NCBI RefSeq assembly: GCF_010119935.1 | Contig: NZ_CP048209.1 | Location: forward strand, 1,855,501-1,919,500 | DNA: 64,000 bases | DNA from: Paenibacillus lycopersici | GTDB lineage: Bacteria > Bacillota > Bacilli > Paenibacillales > Paenibacillaceae | Direction: 5' to 3' | Part shown: positions 43,795 through 52,830 of the stretch, piece after piece | Layout: every line of letters starts with the position of its first letter | Position numbering within the stretch: the stretch's first letter is position 1 | Position numbers and translations under genes: made by a program | Notes under the pieces: generated by a model | What the model was told of the DNA's origin: nothing | Database searches by the model: none | What the model saw: only the letters and a program-made list of their open reading frames with translations

Positions 43795-44883
43795 ATGTTG
43801 AGAATAGCTGTAGTGGGCCACTTCGGAAAAGGTCATAAGTTGGCTAACGGTCAAACCATTAAAACAAAAACCATCACTGATGAACTGATGAAACAAGATG
43901 GAACCAAGGTGAGCACGATCGATACACATAATTGGAGGCGAAACCCAATCGCCTTGCTGATGAATTGTATCAAAGTAATGATGACCTGCAAGCATATCGT
44001 TGTTCTTCCAGCGTATAACGGAATAAAAGTTATTGTTCCGTTATTTATTTTTTTGAATTTCTTTTTCAGAAGGAAGATTCATTATGTAGTTATCGGAGGG
44101 TGGCTGCCTGAGTTTTTGAACCAAAATAGAAAACTGCTTTATTTTGTGAAAAAGTTAAATAGCATTCATGTTGAAAGCTATACAATGATTTCTAACTTAA
44201 GGAAATTTGGAGTGGAGAAGACATTCTATCTTCCTAATTTCAAAAGTATAAATCAACTTCAAGAACATGAATTGGTGTATGCAAGTCATATTCCATATAA
44301 GTTATGTACGTTTTCTCGAGTTCTAAAGGAAAAGGGAATCGAAGATGCCATTGAAGCAGTATGCCACATTAATGAAAAGTATAATAAAATCATGTTTACT
44401 TTGGACATTTATGGGGAAATAGATCCGGGATATAAAGCTCGATTTGATAGCTTTATGAATAAACATGAGTACATCAGCTATAAAGGTATCGTTGCATACA
44501 CTGATTCGGTCGAAACATTGAAAAAATACTTTATGCTGGTGTTTCCAACTTATTATTACGGCGAAGGTTTTGCAGGTACGTTGCTTGATGCATTTGCATC
44601 CGGTTTACCCGTACTTGCATCAAACTGGAAATACAACAATGAGATTGTAAAAGATGGCGTAAACGGATTGCTATTCGATCTTGGTCAAGAAAATCTGCAA
44701 TCCAAGCTTGAATACATACTTTCGAAGCCGGATTTAATACACGAGTTCAAATCCAATTGTCTTAAAGAGTATGATAACTATCGTCCAGACATTGTCATAA
44801 CTCGCTTCTTGTCCATCATCAACAATAATGGATCTAACAAATCTACAGCTAAGAAGGCCACGGCTGCGGCTGAGGAAAAGTGA
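43795..44883 (+). CDS. Glycosyltransferase, GT4-like
   Basis: A 362-residue GT-B protein. The first domain starts with LRIAVVGHFGKGHKLANGQT and contains two hydrophobic stretches (residues about 50-92) typical of membrane-associated transferases. The donor domain has LCTFSRVLKEKGIEDAIEAV near 168-187, ISYKGIVAY near 229, FPTYYYGEGFAGTLLDAFAS near 251-270 with the E-x7-E-like GEGFAG, and NGLLFDLG near 293. Acceptor and donor are unknown. It is part of the continuous exopolysaccharide operon. Confidence 0.87.
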   Translation: MLRIAVVGHFGKGHKLANGQTIKTKTITDELMKQDGTKVSTIDTHNWRRNPIALLMNCIKVMMTCKHIVVLPAYNGIKVIVPLFIFLNFFFRRKIHYVVIGGWLPEFLNQNRKLLYFVKKLNSIHVESYTMISNLRKFGVEKTFYLPNFKSINQLQEHELVYASHIPYKLCTFSRVLKEKGIEDAIEAVCHINEKYNKIMFTLDIYGEIDPGYKARFDSFMNKHEYISYKGIVAYTDSVETLKKYFMLVFPTYYYGEGFAGTLLDAFASGLPVLASNWKYNNEIVKDGVNGLLFDLGQENLQSKLEYILSKPDLIHEFKSNCLKEYDNYRPDIVITRFLSIINNNGSNKSTAKKATAAAEEK

Positions 44884-44933
44884 TTTCATTGGTTAGGGTT
44901 GATCTGTCCGAATAAGTTAGGGGGAGCGGGAGA

Positions 44934-46124
44934 TTGAGCAAAAATGTCGCACTGTTTATCCCGGCACTTCCATTTGGGGGTGCTGAGAGAGTTGTCCAGA
45001 GGCTTTCAAGCATATTAGGGGATACGTACAATTTATTTATTATTGTCTTTGACGGAAGTATTATGAAGTACAAATGCGCTTGTGAAATCATTGATATGAA
45101 CATACCATCAAATAAATCGAAATTCAAAAAAATAATTGCAATATTTTCTAGGACGAAAAAATTCAATCGTATAGTTGCCGAGAATAATATCGACGCGGTT
45201 ATCAGCTTCCTCGACGGGGCCAATATGATAAATCTGTTATCGAATACAAAACATAAGAAAATCATATCGGTTAGAAATTATAAAGCAAGCGAAAAAAACC
45301 TCTCGATGATGACGAAAATATCTGATTTTCTTCTGAGTAAATTATATAACCGGACTCACGGCGTTGTATCGGTATCAAGAATCATTGCTCAAAATTTAGA
45401 GAACGATTATGGTGTCGATTCCAATAAGATCAAGGTTATTTATAATCCTTATGATATAAATGAAATTACAAATCTGGCTATGGAAAAACTCGAATCACAA
45501 CATATAGATTTTTATAACAATTCAAAAGTTATTATTTCTGTTGGGCGTAAGATGCACCAAAAAGGATTCTGGCACCTAATAAAATCATTCAGCTTGATTA
45601 AACAGCATATAAAGAATGCAAGATTGGTTATTATTGGCGATGGAGAGCAGGACGATCTGATCAAAGGATTAATCCAAGAGCTTAAACTGGAGGGAGAAGT
45701 ATTATTAACAGGTCATCAATCGAATCCCTTTAAGTTCATTAGTAAAAGCGATGTTTATGTGATGACATCATTATTCGAAGGCTTTCCCAATTCGCTCGTG
45801 GAAGCAATGGCATGCAGAAAGCCGATCGTAAGCACGGATTGTAAATCAGGTCCAAGGGAAATTCTTTATCAAGAAAGTAACATAGATAGGATAGCCCATC
45901 AGATTGAATTTGCTGATTATGGAGTACTGGTACCGCCTTTAACGGAAAAAGAAAACTGGGATTCAAATAGTATTGAGGATTGCGAAGTTGTTTTATCTCA
46001 AGCCGTAGTTGAAATTTTGGAAAATGCGAAGGCTCGCGAAGAGTATAGCATACGAGCTTTCGAGCGAGCCCACGAATTCGATTATCAGCGATGTAAAAAA
46101 GCCTTTATTGAAATAATCGATTAA
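44934..46124 (+). CDS. Glycosyltransferase family 4
   Basis: A 396-residue GT4 enzyme. The N-terminus FIPALPFGGAERVVQRLSSI (residues 8-27) is typical, ISVGRKMHQKGFWHLIKSF near 201-219 opens the donor domain, IGDGEQDDLI and LTGHQSNPF follow, and VMTSLFEGFPNSLVEAMACR near 277-296 holds the E-x7-E motif. It adds one sugar to the lipid-linked repeat unit at the inner membrane face. TTG 44934 follows GGGGGAGCGGGAG. Donor and linkage cannot be read. Confidence 0.9.
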   Translation: MSKNVALFIPALPFGGAERVVQRLSSILGDTYNLFIIVFDGSIMKYKCACEIIDMNIPSNKSKFKKIIAIFSRTKKFNRIVAENNIDAVISFLDGANMINLLSNTKHKKIISVRNYKASEKNLSMMTKISDFLLSKLYNRTHGVVSVSRIIAQNLENDYGVDSNKIKVIYNPYDINEITNLAMEKLESQHIDFYNNSKVIISVGRKMHQKGFWHLIKSFSLIKQHIKNARLVIIGDGEQDDLIKGLIQELKLEGEVLLTGHQSNPFKFISKSDVYVMTSLFEGFPNSLVEAMACRKPIVSTDCKSGPREILYQESNIDRIAHQIEFADYGVLVPPLTEKENWDSNSIEDCEVVLSQAVVEILENAKAREEYSIRAFERAHEFDYQRCKKAFIEIID

Positions 46125-46147
46125 ACTTCCTTAAGTGAAAAGGTGTG

Positions 46148-47401
46148 ATGCAATTGCTAAATAATGTCCGAATAATCAGTGGGAGTACGCTATTAGCAAG
46201 AAGGCGAGAAGACTTATTCAGATGGAGTTTGGTAGAGAAACTAACGATGTTTATGTTCTTAATGTATATGATATCCTATCATATATTTTCTTTTAAAGCG
46301 CAATCTCTTATTATTTCGGAAGTTATATTACTAACGTTGAGTGGACTATTTATTTTTTATATTTTAGAAAGATCGAGACTAATATTCGGCAGGTACATGT
46401 GGTTTATTAGTCTTTTATTTATCTGGGCTATAATAACCTATTTTTGGGCACCGGAAAGTCAAATTACATACAGTAAAGTGATTGCTGTAGGGCAGCTATG
46501 CCTGGTTTCTTACTTAATATATAATTACCTGGATGATAAGGTTAAAGTGGAAAAATCACTAATGATGGTTTTCTATTCCTATATTGGTTTAGCCATATAC
46601 ACTATTTATGTATATGGTTTTATTAATTTATTTAGCGGGTCTGTTACACAGCGAATTGGCTCTGACATAAGTCAAATAAATATTCTAGGTATGTCGCTAT
46701 CAATCGGCGCTTTAATGAGCTTTTACTACGCGTTCTATTTAAGAAAATACATTTACTATGCGGCATGTATTTTCTTGATACTCCTTTCCGCCTTTACGGC
46801 GTCCAGAAAAGCTTTAGTGGTCTTACTTCTGGGACTGTTGTATCTACTCTTCATGAAAAATAAATCCAAGAAAATCATAAGAACATTTTTACTGATTGTT
46901 ACCGTGGGCACAGTTGTCTACTTCATATTGCAGCTCCCGATGTTTGATACCTTAATGCTAAGAATGACTGAATTTTTCGATTTTTTTTCGAATGATGGTG
47001 GAGCCGATAACTCGACGATCGAAAGGTCGAATATGATAAGCCTGGGATGGGATCTGTTTATGAAGAGACCATTAACAGGATATGGGTACGATTCCTTTAG
47101 GTATTTCTTGGCGAAAGACACCGGCAGATATACGTACTCACATAACAATTTCATTGAGATGCTGGTGAATGGCGGAATCATTGCGTTTCTCAGTTATTAT
47201 GGCATGTACGTATATTGCTTCATAAAATTATTTAGAATATCGGATACAACGTCAATATTATTAGTGACTTTGCTATTAGCACAGCTTATTGGCGATTTTG
47301 CCGTCGTATCTTATTATTCAAAAATAACATACGTGTTCTTCGCGATATGCTTTGCTTACATTAGGTTAAACGATAAAGAGAAGATTAACAAAAGCGTGTA
47401 A
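46148..47401 (+). CDS. Wzy/O-antigen ligase-type polymerase
   Basis: A 417-residue membrane protein with ten or more hydrophobic helices. The large extracellular loop carries the O-antigen ligase/polymerase pattern (RSNMISLGWDLFMKRPLTGY near residues 297-316, YTYSHNNFIEMLVNGGII near 328-345), with a His-Asn-Asn motif typical of the family. It joins the repeat units outside the membrane. The start is uncertain between GTG 46145, ATG 46148 and TTG 46154; AAAAGGTG lies close upstream. Confidence 0.87.
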   Translation: MQLLNNVRIISGSTLLARRREDLFRWSLVEKLTMFMFLMYMISYHIFSFKAQSLIISEVILLTLSGLFIFYILERSRLIFGRYMWFISLLFIWAIITYFWAPESQITYSKVIAVGQLCLVSYLIYNYLDDKVKVEKSLMMVFYSYIGLAIYTIYVYGFINLFSGSVTQRIGSDISQINILGMSLSIGALMSFYYAFYLRKYIYYAACIFLILLSAFTASRKALVVLLLGLLYLLFMKNKSKKIIRTFLLIVTVGTVVYFILQLPMFDTLMLRMTEFFDFFSNDGGADNSTIERSNMISLGWDLFMKRPLTGYGYDSFRYFLAKDTGRYTYSHNNFIEMLVNGGIIAFLSYYGMYVYCFIKLFRISDTTSILLVTLLLAQLIGDFAVVSYYSKITYVFFAICFAYIRLNDKEKINKSV

Positions 47402-47468
47402 TGCTTGCTATGACATTTATAACTTACAATACAGAAAAAAGAATGGTAGATAGGGAGGAGATATAACG

Positions 47469-48119
47469 ATGAAAGAACAGTTCATGAACGAAACGTCAGC
47501 ATCATTGGAATTTGTGTTACCAAGTGTGATCCAGAAGAAAAGTTACTATTTATTATTTAAACGGCTTAGCGAAGTTGTGTTATCCTGTATAATTTTTGCC
47601 TTACTCATTCCGATTATCGCTATATCCGTAGTCGCAATCTTAGTGGAGTCACCTGGGCCGGTATTTTATGTTCAAGAGAGAGTAGGATGGAAAGGTCAGC
47701 TATTTAAAGTCATTAAGCTGCGTTCTATGAGGGTGGATGCTGAGAAAAACGGAGCACAATGGGCAATGGTGAACGATCCGAGAGTAACGCGAGTCGGCAG
47801 CTTCATACGTAAAACAAGAATCGATGAGCTTCCGCAGCTCATAAATGTGATAAAAGGTGATATGAGTCTGATTGGGCCTAGACCAGAGAGGCCTATTTTT
47901 GTTGCTCAATTTAACGAGCAAGTGCCAGGCTTTATCCAGAGATTACTTGTAAAGCCAGGGCTTTCCGGTTGGGCGCAAGTCAACGGCGGATATGATATTT
48001 CAGTGAAAGAAAAACTCGATTTGGATATGTATTATATTCAGAACATGTCGTTCGCGTTAGACATGAAAATATTGTTGAAAACAATAAAAGTTGTTTTTAC
48101 AGGAGAAGGCGCAAGATAA
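47469..48119 (+). CDS. Initiating sugar-phosphate transferase (PF02397 type)
   Basis: A 216-residue membrane enzyme that moves sugar-1-phosphate from a UDP-sugar to undecaprenyl phosphate, the first step of repeat-unit synthesis. It has one hydrophobic hairpin (about residues 35-58), then [20 protein letters not shown] near 64-83, [20 protein letters not shown] near 114-133, LIGPRPERP and the C-terminal [12 protein letters not shown]. Short form without an N-terminal CoA-like domain. GGGAGGAG precedes ATG 47469. Confidence 0.94.
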   Translation: MKEQFMNETSASLEFVLPSVIQKKSYYLLFKRLSEVVLSCIIFALLIPIIAISVVAILVESPGPVFYVQERVGWKGQLFKVIKLRSMRVDAEKNGAQWAMVNDPRVTRVGSFIRKTRIDELPQLINVIKGDMSLIGPRPERPIFVAQFNEQVPGFIQRLLVKPGLSGWAQVNGGYDISVKEKLDLDMYYIQNMSFALDMKILLKTIKVVFTGEGAR

Positions 48120-48143
48120 ATTAGAGTCTTTGGAGGGGGAACT

Positions 48144-49085
48144 ATGAAGGTATTAGTAACCGGCGGGGCAGGATTTATCGGCTCACATGTTGTAAATGCA
48201 TTGATCCAGAATGATCATAATGTGATTGTAGTTGATAATCTTTCAACAGGCAGCAAAGAAAAGCTTCATTCCGATGTTAAACACTATCAAGTCGATATTA
48301 CTTCGGAGGACTTGTTCGATGTGGTCAATGAAGAGAGGCCTGCGGCGATAATCCATCATGCTGCGCAAATCGATGTGCAGCTGTCGTTGAAGGAACCTGT
48401 TTATGACGCAAGGGTCAATATTTTAGGCACATTGAATTTATTGGAAGCGGCTAGGAAGACCGGTGTTGAAAAAATAGTTTATGCGTCATCAGCTGCAGCA
48501 TATGGGAATCCGTTATATCTGCCAGTCGATGAAAACCATCCAGTTGCCCCGATTTCATTTTATGGTGCCTCCAAATTCACTCCGGAATTATATTTTGAAC
48601 TCTATTCCAAGCTATATAATATTCGTTATGTAATTCTGAGGTACGCCAATGTGTATGGCATCGGTCAGGAAGTGAAAGGTGAAGGCGGTGTCGTTGCAGT
48701 TTTCATTAATCGATTCATAAATGGGGAAACACCCGTTATTTATGGGGATGGCGAACAAACGCGGGATTTTGTTTATGTTAAAGATATTGCAGAAGCGAAT
48801 ATTAATGCATTGCACTTCGGAAATGATGTCATTTGTAATATAAGCCGTAATGAACAAACGTCTATAAACGAATTAATTAATGTACTTGGCGATATCTCTG
48901 GGAATGGACTCATTCCCCGCTATGCAAAAGAAAGATTAGGTGACATCAAGCATAGCCGGTTAGATAATTCTGCTGCATTGAAAGAGCTGAATTGGAAGCC
49001 GAGATATAACTTATACAACGGATTAGAGGAAACCTTTACCTTTTACAATCAATATAAGAATGAAGTCATCCTGACTAGAATGTAG
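48144..49085 (+). CDS. NAD-dependent UDP-glucose 4-epimerase-like protein
   Basis: A 313-residue extended SDR: VLVTGGAGFIGSHVVNALIQ (residues 3-22), IHHAAQIDVQLSLKEP near 73-88 and catalytic YGASK near 143-147 with Ser in ASSAAAYG. The IDVQLSL motif is usual in GalE-type UDP-glucose or UDP-GlcNAc 4-epimerases of Bacillales. It supplies UDP-galactose or UDP-GalNAc to the locus. Last gene before the operator-controlled promoter at 49138. Confidence 0.9.
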   Translation: MKVLVTGGAGFIGSHVVNALIQNDHNVIVVDNLSTGSKEKLHSDVKHYQVDITSEDLFDVVNEERPAAIIHHAAQIDVQLSLKEPVYDARVNILGTLNLLEAARKTGVEKIVYASSAAAYGNPLYLPVDENHPVAPISFYGASKFTPELYFELYSKLYNIRYVILRYANVYGIGQEVKGEGGVVAVFINRFINGETPVIYGDGEQTRDFVYVKDIAEANINALHFGNDVICNISRNEQTSINELINVLGDISGNGLIPRYAKERLGDIKHSRLDNSAALKELNWKPRYNLYNGLEETFTFYNQYKNEVILTRM

Positions 49086-49137
49086 GGATCCCTAAAGAGA
49101 AACTACATTACTTCGTGAAACAGTGGATAAATCACGC

Positions 49138-49189
49138 TTGACATGTTACGAAATGTATCGTAAATTTTAATTGCGATACATTTCGTAAT
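49138..49189 (+). promoter_or_regulatory. Operator-controlled promoter before murB, dyad copies g and h
   Basis: TTGACA (49138-49143), 17-bp spacer with GTTAC-GAAAT-GTATC (49145-49159), then TAAATT (49161-49166). A second dyad, GATAC-ATTTC-GTAAT (49175-49189), lies 30 bp downstream. The design repeats that at 37415-37467. Confidence 0.8.
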
Positions 49190-49236
49190 TGTGATGGCCG
49201 AAAATGCGCCTACTCTGGAAATACTGAGGTGAAAGT

Positions 49237-50115
49237 GTGTTCTCTCTAGCTTCCAAGATCGAACTCGACTATCCATTGCATAAATTAACGAGTATGAAGG
49301 TTGGCGGGCAGTGCACGTATTATATCGTTCCTAATTCAATTGATGAAGTAGTGGAAGTGAAAAGGAATTGCAGGCTGAGCAATACGCCAATATTCGTTCT
49401 TGGAAATGGTTCCAATATCATCGTTAATGATAGAGGCTTTGATGGAGTTGTCCTCCATATCGGCAAAGGCTTGAAAGAAATACAAGTAAATGAAGACCAT
49501 GTCTATGCTGAAGCGGGAGTTGCGTTACCCCTACTCTCGAATTTAATGGCTAAGTACGGAATTGGCGGTTTCGAGTTCTATGCTGGTATTCCAGGAACAA
49601 TTGGAGGTGCCGTTGTCATGAACGCCGGATGTATCGGTCATGACACCTCGGAAATCGTAAAATCCATTATTTATATTGATGAGAACGAAGAATTGCAAGA
49701 AGTGGAAGTGCATGATGCGAATTTTCATTTCCGATCGAGCAGGTTTCACGGACAGGCAGACATTATCGTAGCCGTTAAATTCCATCTGCGTTATGCAGAT
49801 GATATTCAATTGGTTCAACAGAAGACTAAGATGGCCGCCGATATTAGAAAAGGCAAATTTCCAATAAATGTCGCCACTGTGGGGAGTACATTTAAGAGTC
49901 CTCCGGAAGGCCCGCATCCAGGGAGATTAATTGAAGAAGCCGGGTTGAAAGGCTACAAAATTGGTGGAGCAGAAATAAGTCACGTACATGCAAACTGGAT
50001 CATTAATGACGGTTCGGCAACAGCAGATGATATTAGACGGCTAATTATTTTTATTAAAGAATCAGTATATATAAAATTCAATATTTTGCTGGAAGAAGAA
50101 GCCATATATGTATAA
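49237..50115 (+). CDS. murB: UDP-N-acetylenolpyruvoylglucosamine reductase (MurB) in the EPS locus
   Basis: A 292-residue FAD-dependent MurB. FAD-site motifs FVLGNGSNIIVND near residues 49-61 and YAGIPGTIGGAVVMNAG near 116-132 are intact, as is the catalytic Ser region VGSTFKSPP near 213 and IEEAGLKGYKIGGAEIS near 230-246. It reduces UDP-GlcNAc-enolpyruvate to UDP-MurNAc. TGAGGTGAAA precedes GTG 49237. Followed by a MurA homologue 31 bp on. Location among polymer genes under a shared operator suggests that its product is used for the exopolysaccharide, not only for the wall. Confidence 0.92.
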   Translation: MFSLASKIELDYPLHKLTSMKVGGQCTYYIVPNSIDEVVEVKRNCRLSNTPIFVLGNGSNIIVNDRGFDGVVLHIGKGLKEIQVNEDHVYAEAGVALPLLSNLMAKYGIGGFEFYAGIPGTIGGAVVMNAGCIGHDTSEIVKSIIYIDENEELQEVEVHDANFHFRSSRFHGQADIIVAVKFHLRYADDIQLVQQKTKMAADIRKGKFPINVATVGSTFKSPPEGPHPGRLIEEAGLKGYKIGGAEISHVHANWIINDGSATADDIRRLIIFIKESVYIKFNILLEEEAIYV

Positions 50116-50146
50116 AAAGAAATTACATTAGGCAGGAGTGGGTAAC

Positions 50147-51496
50147 ATGGATCAAGTATTCGGAAACCTCGCTTTACAAGATACAATCACCGCTGAACCC
50201 TACATAGAAATTGAAGGCGGTGTCTCACTAAGAGGAGACATTTCATTGGCCGGTGCCAAAAACTCAGCACTACCATCCATTGTAGCTGCTTGCTTATCAT
50301 CGGATGAGGTCGTATTGCATAATGTCCCAGTCGAAATAAATGACGTTAGATTACTAATCGAGCTATTGATTGAAGCCGGTGCAAAAATTGAAATACACCA
50401 GAATTCCCTGATTTGCTGCGGATCAGGTTGGAAAGGAGGGGCGTTGGATGAGCTGGTAGCGGGAAAAATAAGACACTCCCTATTGCTTCTAGGCGCTTCT
50501 GCTTTCTGGGGCTCTTCTTTGTTCCTGCCTCTTCCAGGCGGGTGTAGTATTGGAAGCAGAAAGCATGATCTTCATGTATTGGCGTTCAAAGCAATGGGAT
50601 TCGATATGATTGAGAATGAGATGGGACTGTTATTGAATGAAAGCAGAATAAATAAGGAATCGAATATCGTGTTTCATTATCCGACATTTGGCGGAACGAT
50701 CAATGCAATATTTGCAGGAGTTCGCGGTAATGGAACCAAGGTAACGATTTATAACGCAGCATGCAATCCCGAGGTTATTGACGTCATAAATCTTCTGAAT
50801 AAAATGGGAGCTCAAATAAGGTGGGTAAATAATAACGCACTCGAAATAATTGGTGTTCCTGCACTACGTGGGACGGTACATAATATTATGCCCGATCGCA
50901 TTATTGCGGCTACTCTTATTTCCGCGACAGGAATTACGAAGGGAAATGTAAACATTCATAATATATCAGGCGAGGTCCTCGCAGCCGAGTTAACAACGTG
51001 GAGAAAGACTGGACTTCAGATTGACGAAACGACTTACGGGTTAACGGTAAGGTGGACAAAAAGGCTTCAGCCTGTAGATGTCGTCACAAGCGCTTATCCG
51101 GGGTTCCACACGGATATTCAACCACTCCATACGGCTTTAATGTTACTCTCGGACGGCACTTCTACATTAACGGAAACGATCCTGGACGGCAGGTTTGAAT
51201 ATTGCTACCAATTAGCCAAAATGGGGGCGAATATCGAAATCGTTCCGGGAAATTTCAACTGTGTTAACGGTGCTGCCGGTCAGATAGCGATCATTAAAGG
51301 AGTAGACCGACTTAAAGGCTCCGATGTCGTTGCTACAGATATTCGAGGCGGTGCTGCAGTGGCTGTAGCCGCACTGGCAGCCGAAGGGAACACCAAAATT
51401 ACGAATATTTATCAAATCGAGCGCGGTTATGGCAATATCATTGATCTATTTGGTTCCCTAGGCGCAAACATAAAAAGAGTGAGTGAAAGCAAATGA
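50147..51496 (+). CDS. murA: UDP-N-acetylglucosamine 1-carboxyvinyltransferase-like protein (MurA) in the EPS locus
   Basis: A 449-residue EPSP-synthase-fold protein. ISLAGAKNSALPSIVAACL near residues 31-49 has the Lys-Asn of MurA, and the PEP-binding Cys is kept in LPGGCSIGSRKHDLH near 129-143, where usual MurA has RPVD in place of SRKHD. The C-terminal region has ATDIRGGAAVAVAALAAEG near 413. It transfers enolpyruvate to UDP-GlcNAc or a related sugar. ATG 50147 is set by AGGAG eight bases upstream. Its stop overlaps the flippase start by four bases. The divergent motif may mean a changed acceptor. Confidence 0.88.
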   Translation: MDQVFGNLALQDTITAEPYIEIEGGVSLRGDISLAGAKNSALPSIVAACLSSDEVVLHNVPVEINDVRLLIELLIEAGAKIEIHQNSLICCGSGWKGGALDELVAGKIRHSLLLLGASAFWGSSLFLPLPGGCSIGSRKHDLHVLAFKAMGFDMIENEMGLLLNESRINKESNIVFHYPTFGGTINAIFAGVRGNGTKVTIYNAACNPEVIDVINLLNKMGAQIRWVNNNALEIIGVPALRGTVHNIMPDRIIAATLISATGITKGNVNIHNISGEVLAAELTTWRKTGLQIDETTYGLTVRWTKRLQPVDVVTSAYPGFHTDIQPLHTALMLLSDGTSTLTETILDGRFEYCYQLAKMGANIEIVPGNFNCVNGAAGQIAIIKGVDRLKGSDVVATDIRGGAAVAVAALAAEGNTKITNIYQIERGYGNIIDLFGSLGANIKRVSESK

Positions 51497-52830
51497 AGAA
51501 TAACAGCACTGCAATTCAGATCATCAGTACAATCATATCGAAGTTTATTTTTCTACTTGGTACCTTCGTTATCTCGGCATTATTGAGTCGATTGCTCGGA
51601 CCTGAAAATAAAGGCGTTGTTACAGCGATATTTGTTATTCCGCTCCTGCTTGTCAGCTTTGTTGATTTAGGAGTGCGGCAAGCGACTGCTTTTTTTATAG
51701 GTAAAGGTATTTATAAGACGGAGGATATCGTTTCTTCTGTAGGATTCTTGTGGTTCTTCTCATCCACGCTGGCTGTTACTTTAACAGGTGGATACTATTA
51801 TTTTTCAATGAGCGATAAGTTTGGCTGGGCGCCGCTGCTGCTTGCGTTACTGACAATTCCATTAAACTTGATTGTAAAATATACTTCCGGCGTAATGCAG
51901 GGCAAACAAAAAATCGGAAGTATTAATCTATCAGGATTGATAGGGGTAATTGTAAACTTTGGAGCAGTAGTTCTTTTAGTCTGGATCCTTAATTTGGGCA
52001 TTATTGGCGCCACTTTAGTGAATGTATTATATATTCTGGCTTCAGCAATTTATTCGATTTTTATTTTGAAGCGAATTAGTAAAATTAATATTAGATATAT
52101 ACATCCCATTCCCATAAAGCTTTTTACAAAGGGAATCAGTTATGCGGCGGCATTATTTATCCTTCAGTTGAACTATAGGATTGACGTCATTTTTCTTGAA
52201 AAATTATCGACAGTAAAAGCAGTGGGCCTGTACTCCGTTGGTGTAAGTATGGCTGAATTGATTTGGCAATTACCCGCTGCTTTAAGTGTTGTACTATTCT
52301 CCAAAAGCGCAAATAGCAAGAGTGATCAGGAAGCGTCAAGAAGAGCGGTCCGATTGCTGAGAATGACTATTCCGCTGCTCTTGTTATTAGGCGCAGTAAT
52401 AGGCATACTTGCTCACCCGATTATTAATATACTCTATGGAGAAGCATTTGCCGGCTCTGCTGAAGCATTGCAATTGTTACTGCCTGGGATTATTTTGATG
52501 ACAATAGTGAAAATATTGCAGCCGGATTTAGCAGGGAGAGGATATCCGCTTTATGCGTTCTGGGTGTATATTGGACCTTTGGTTATAAATATTGGCCTGA
52601 ATCTTCTCTTAATTCCTCGATACGGCATCATTGGTGCGGCAATTACGTCATCCATCAGTTACACCTGCGGCGCTCTTATTTTCAGTTACGTTTACGGGAA
52701 GAAAGAAAACATAACGATGAGAAATATGCTTATCGTAACTAAAGAAGATATTCAATTAATTTATGAAACCTTCATGAAGAAAAGCGGTAAAATGAAAGAT
52801 AATTTAAAGCTGCAGGGTGGAGTCGAATGA
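51493..52830 (+). CDS. Wzx-type flippase (MOP family)
   Basis: A 445-residue membrane protein with about 12-14 hydrophobic helices. The start FLLGTFVISALLSRLLGPENK (without the last residues, residues 16-35) is the usual Wzx beginning, and the C-terminal half includes LLLPGIILMTIVKILQPDLA near 325-344. It moves the lipid-linked repeat unit across the membrane before polymerisation. Translationally coupled to MurA upstream (ATGA) and to the next glycosyltransferase (ATGA at 52827). Confidence 0.9.
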   Translation: MKNNSTAIQIISTIISKFIFLLGTFVISALLSRLLGPENKGVVTAIFVIPLLLVSFVDLGVRQATAFFIGKGIYKTEDIVSSVGFLWFFSSTLAVTLTGGYYYFSMSDKFGWAPLLLALLTIPLNLIVKYTSGVMQGKQKIGSINLSGLIGVIVNFGAVVLLVWILNLGIIGATLVNVLYILASAIYSIFILKRISKINIRYIHPIPIKLFTKGISYAAALFILQLNYRIDVIFLEKLSTVKAVGLYSVGVSMAELIWQLPAALSVVLFSKSANSKSDQEASRRAVRLLRMTIPLLLLLGAVIGILAHPIINILYGEAFAGSAEALQLLLPGIILMTIVKILQPDLAGRGYPLYAFWVYIGPLVINIGLNLLLIPRYGIIGAAITSSISYTCGALIFSYVYGKKENITMRNMLIVTKEDIQLIYETFMKKSGKMKDNLKLQGGVE

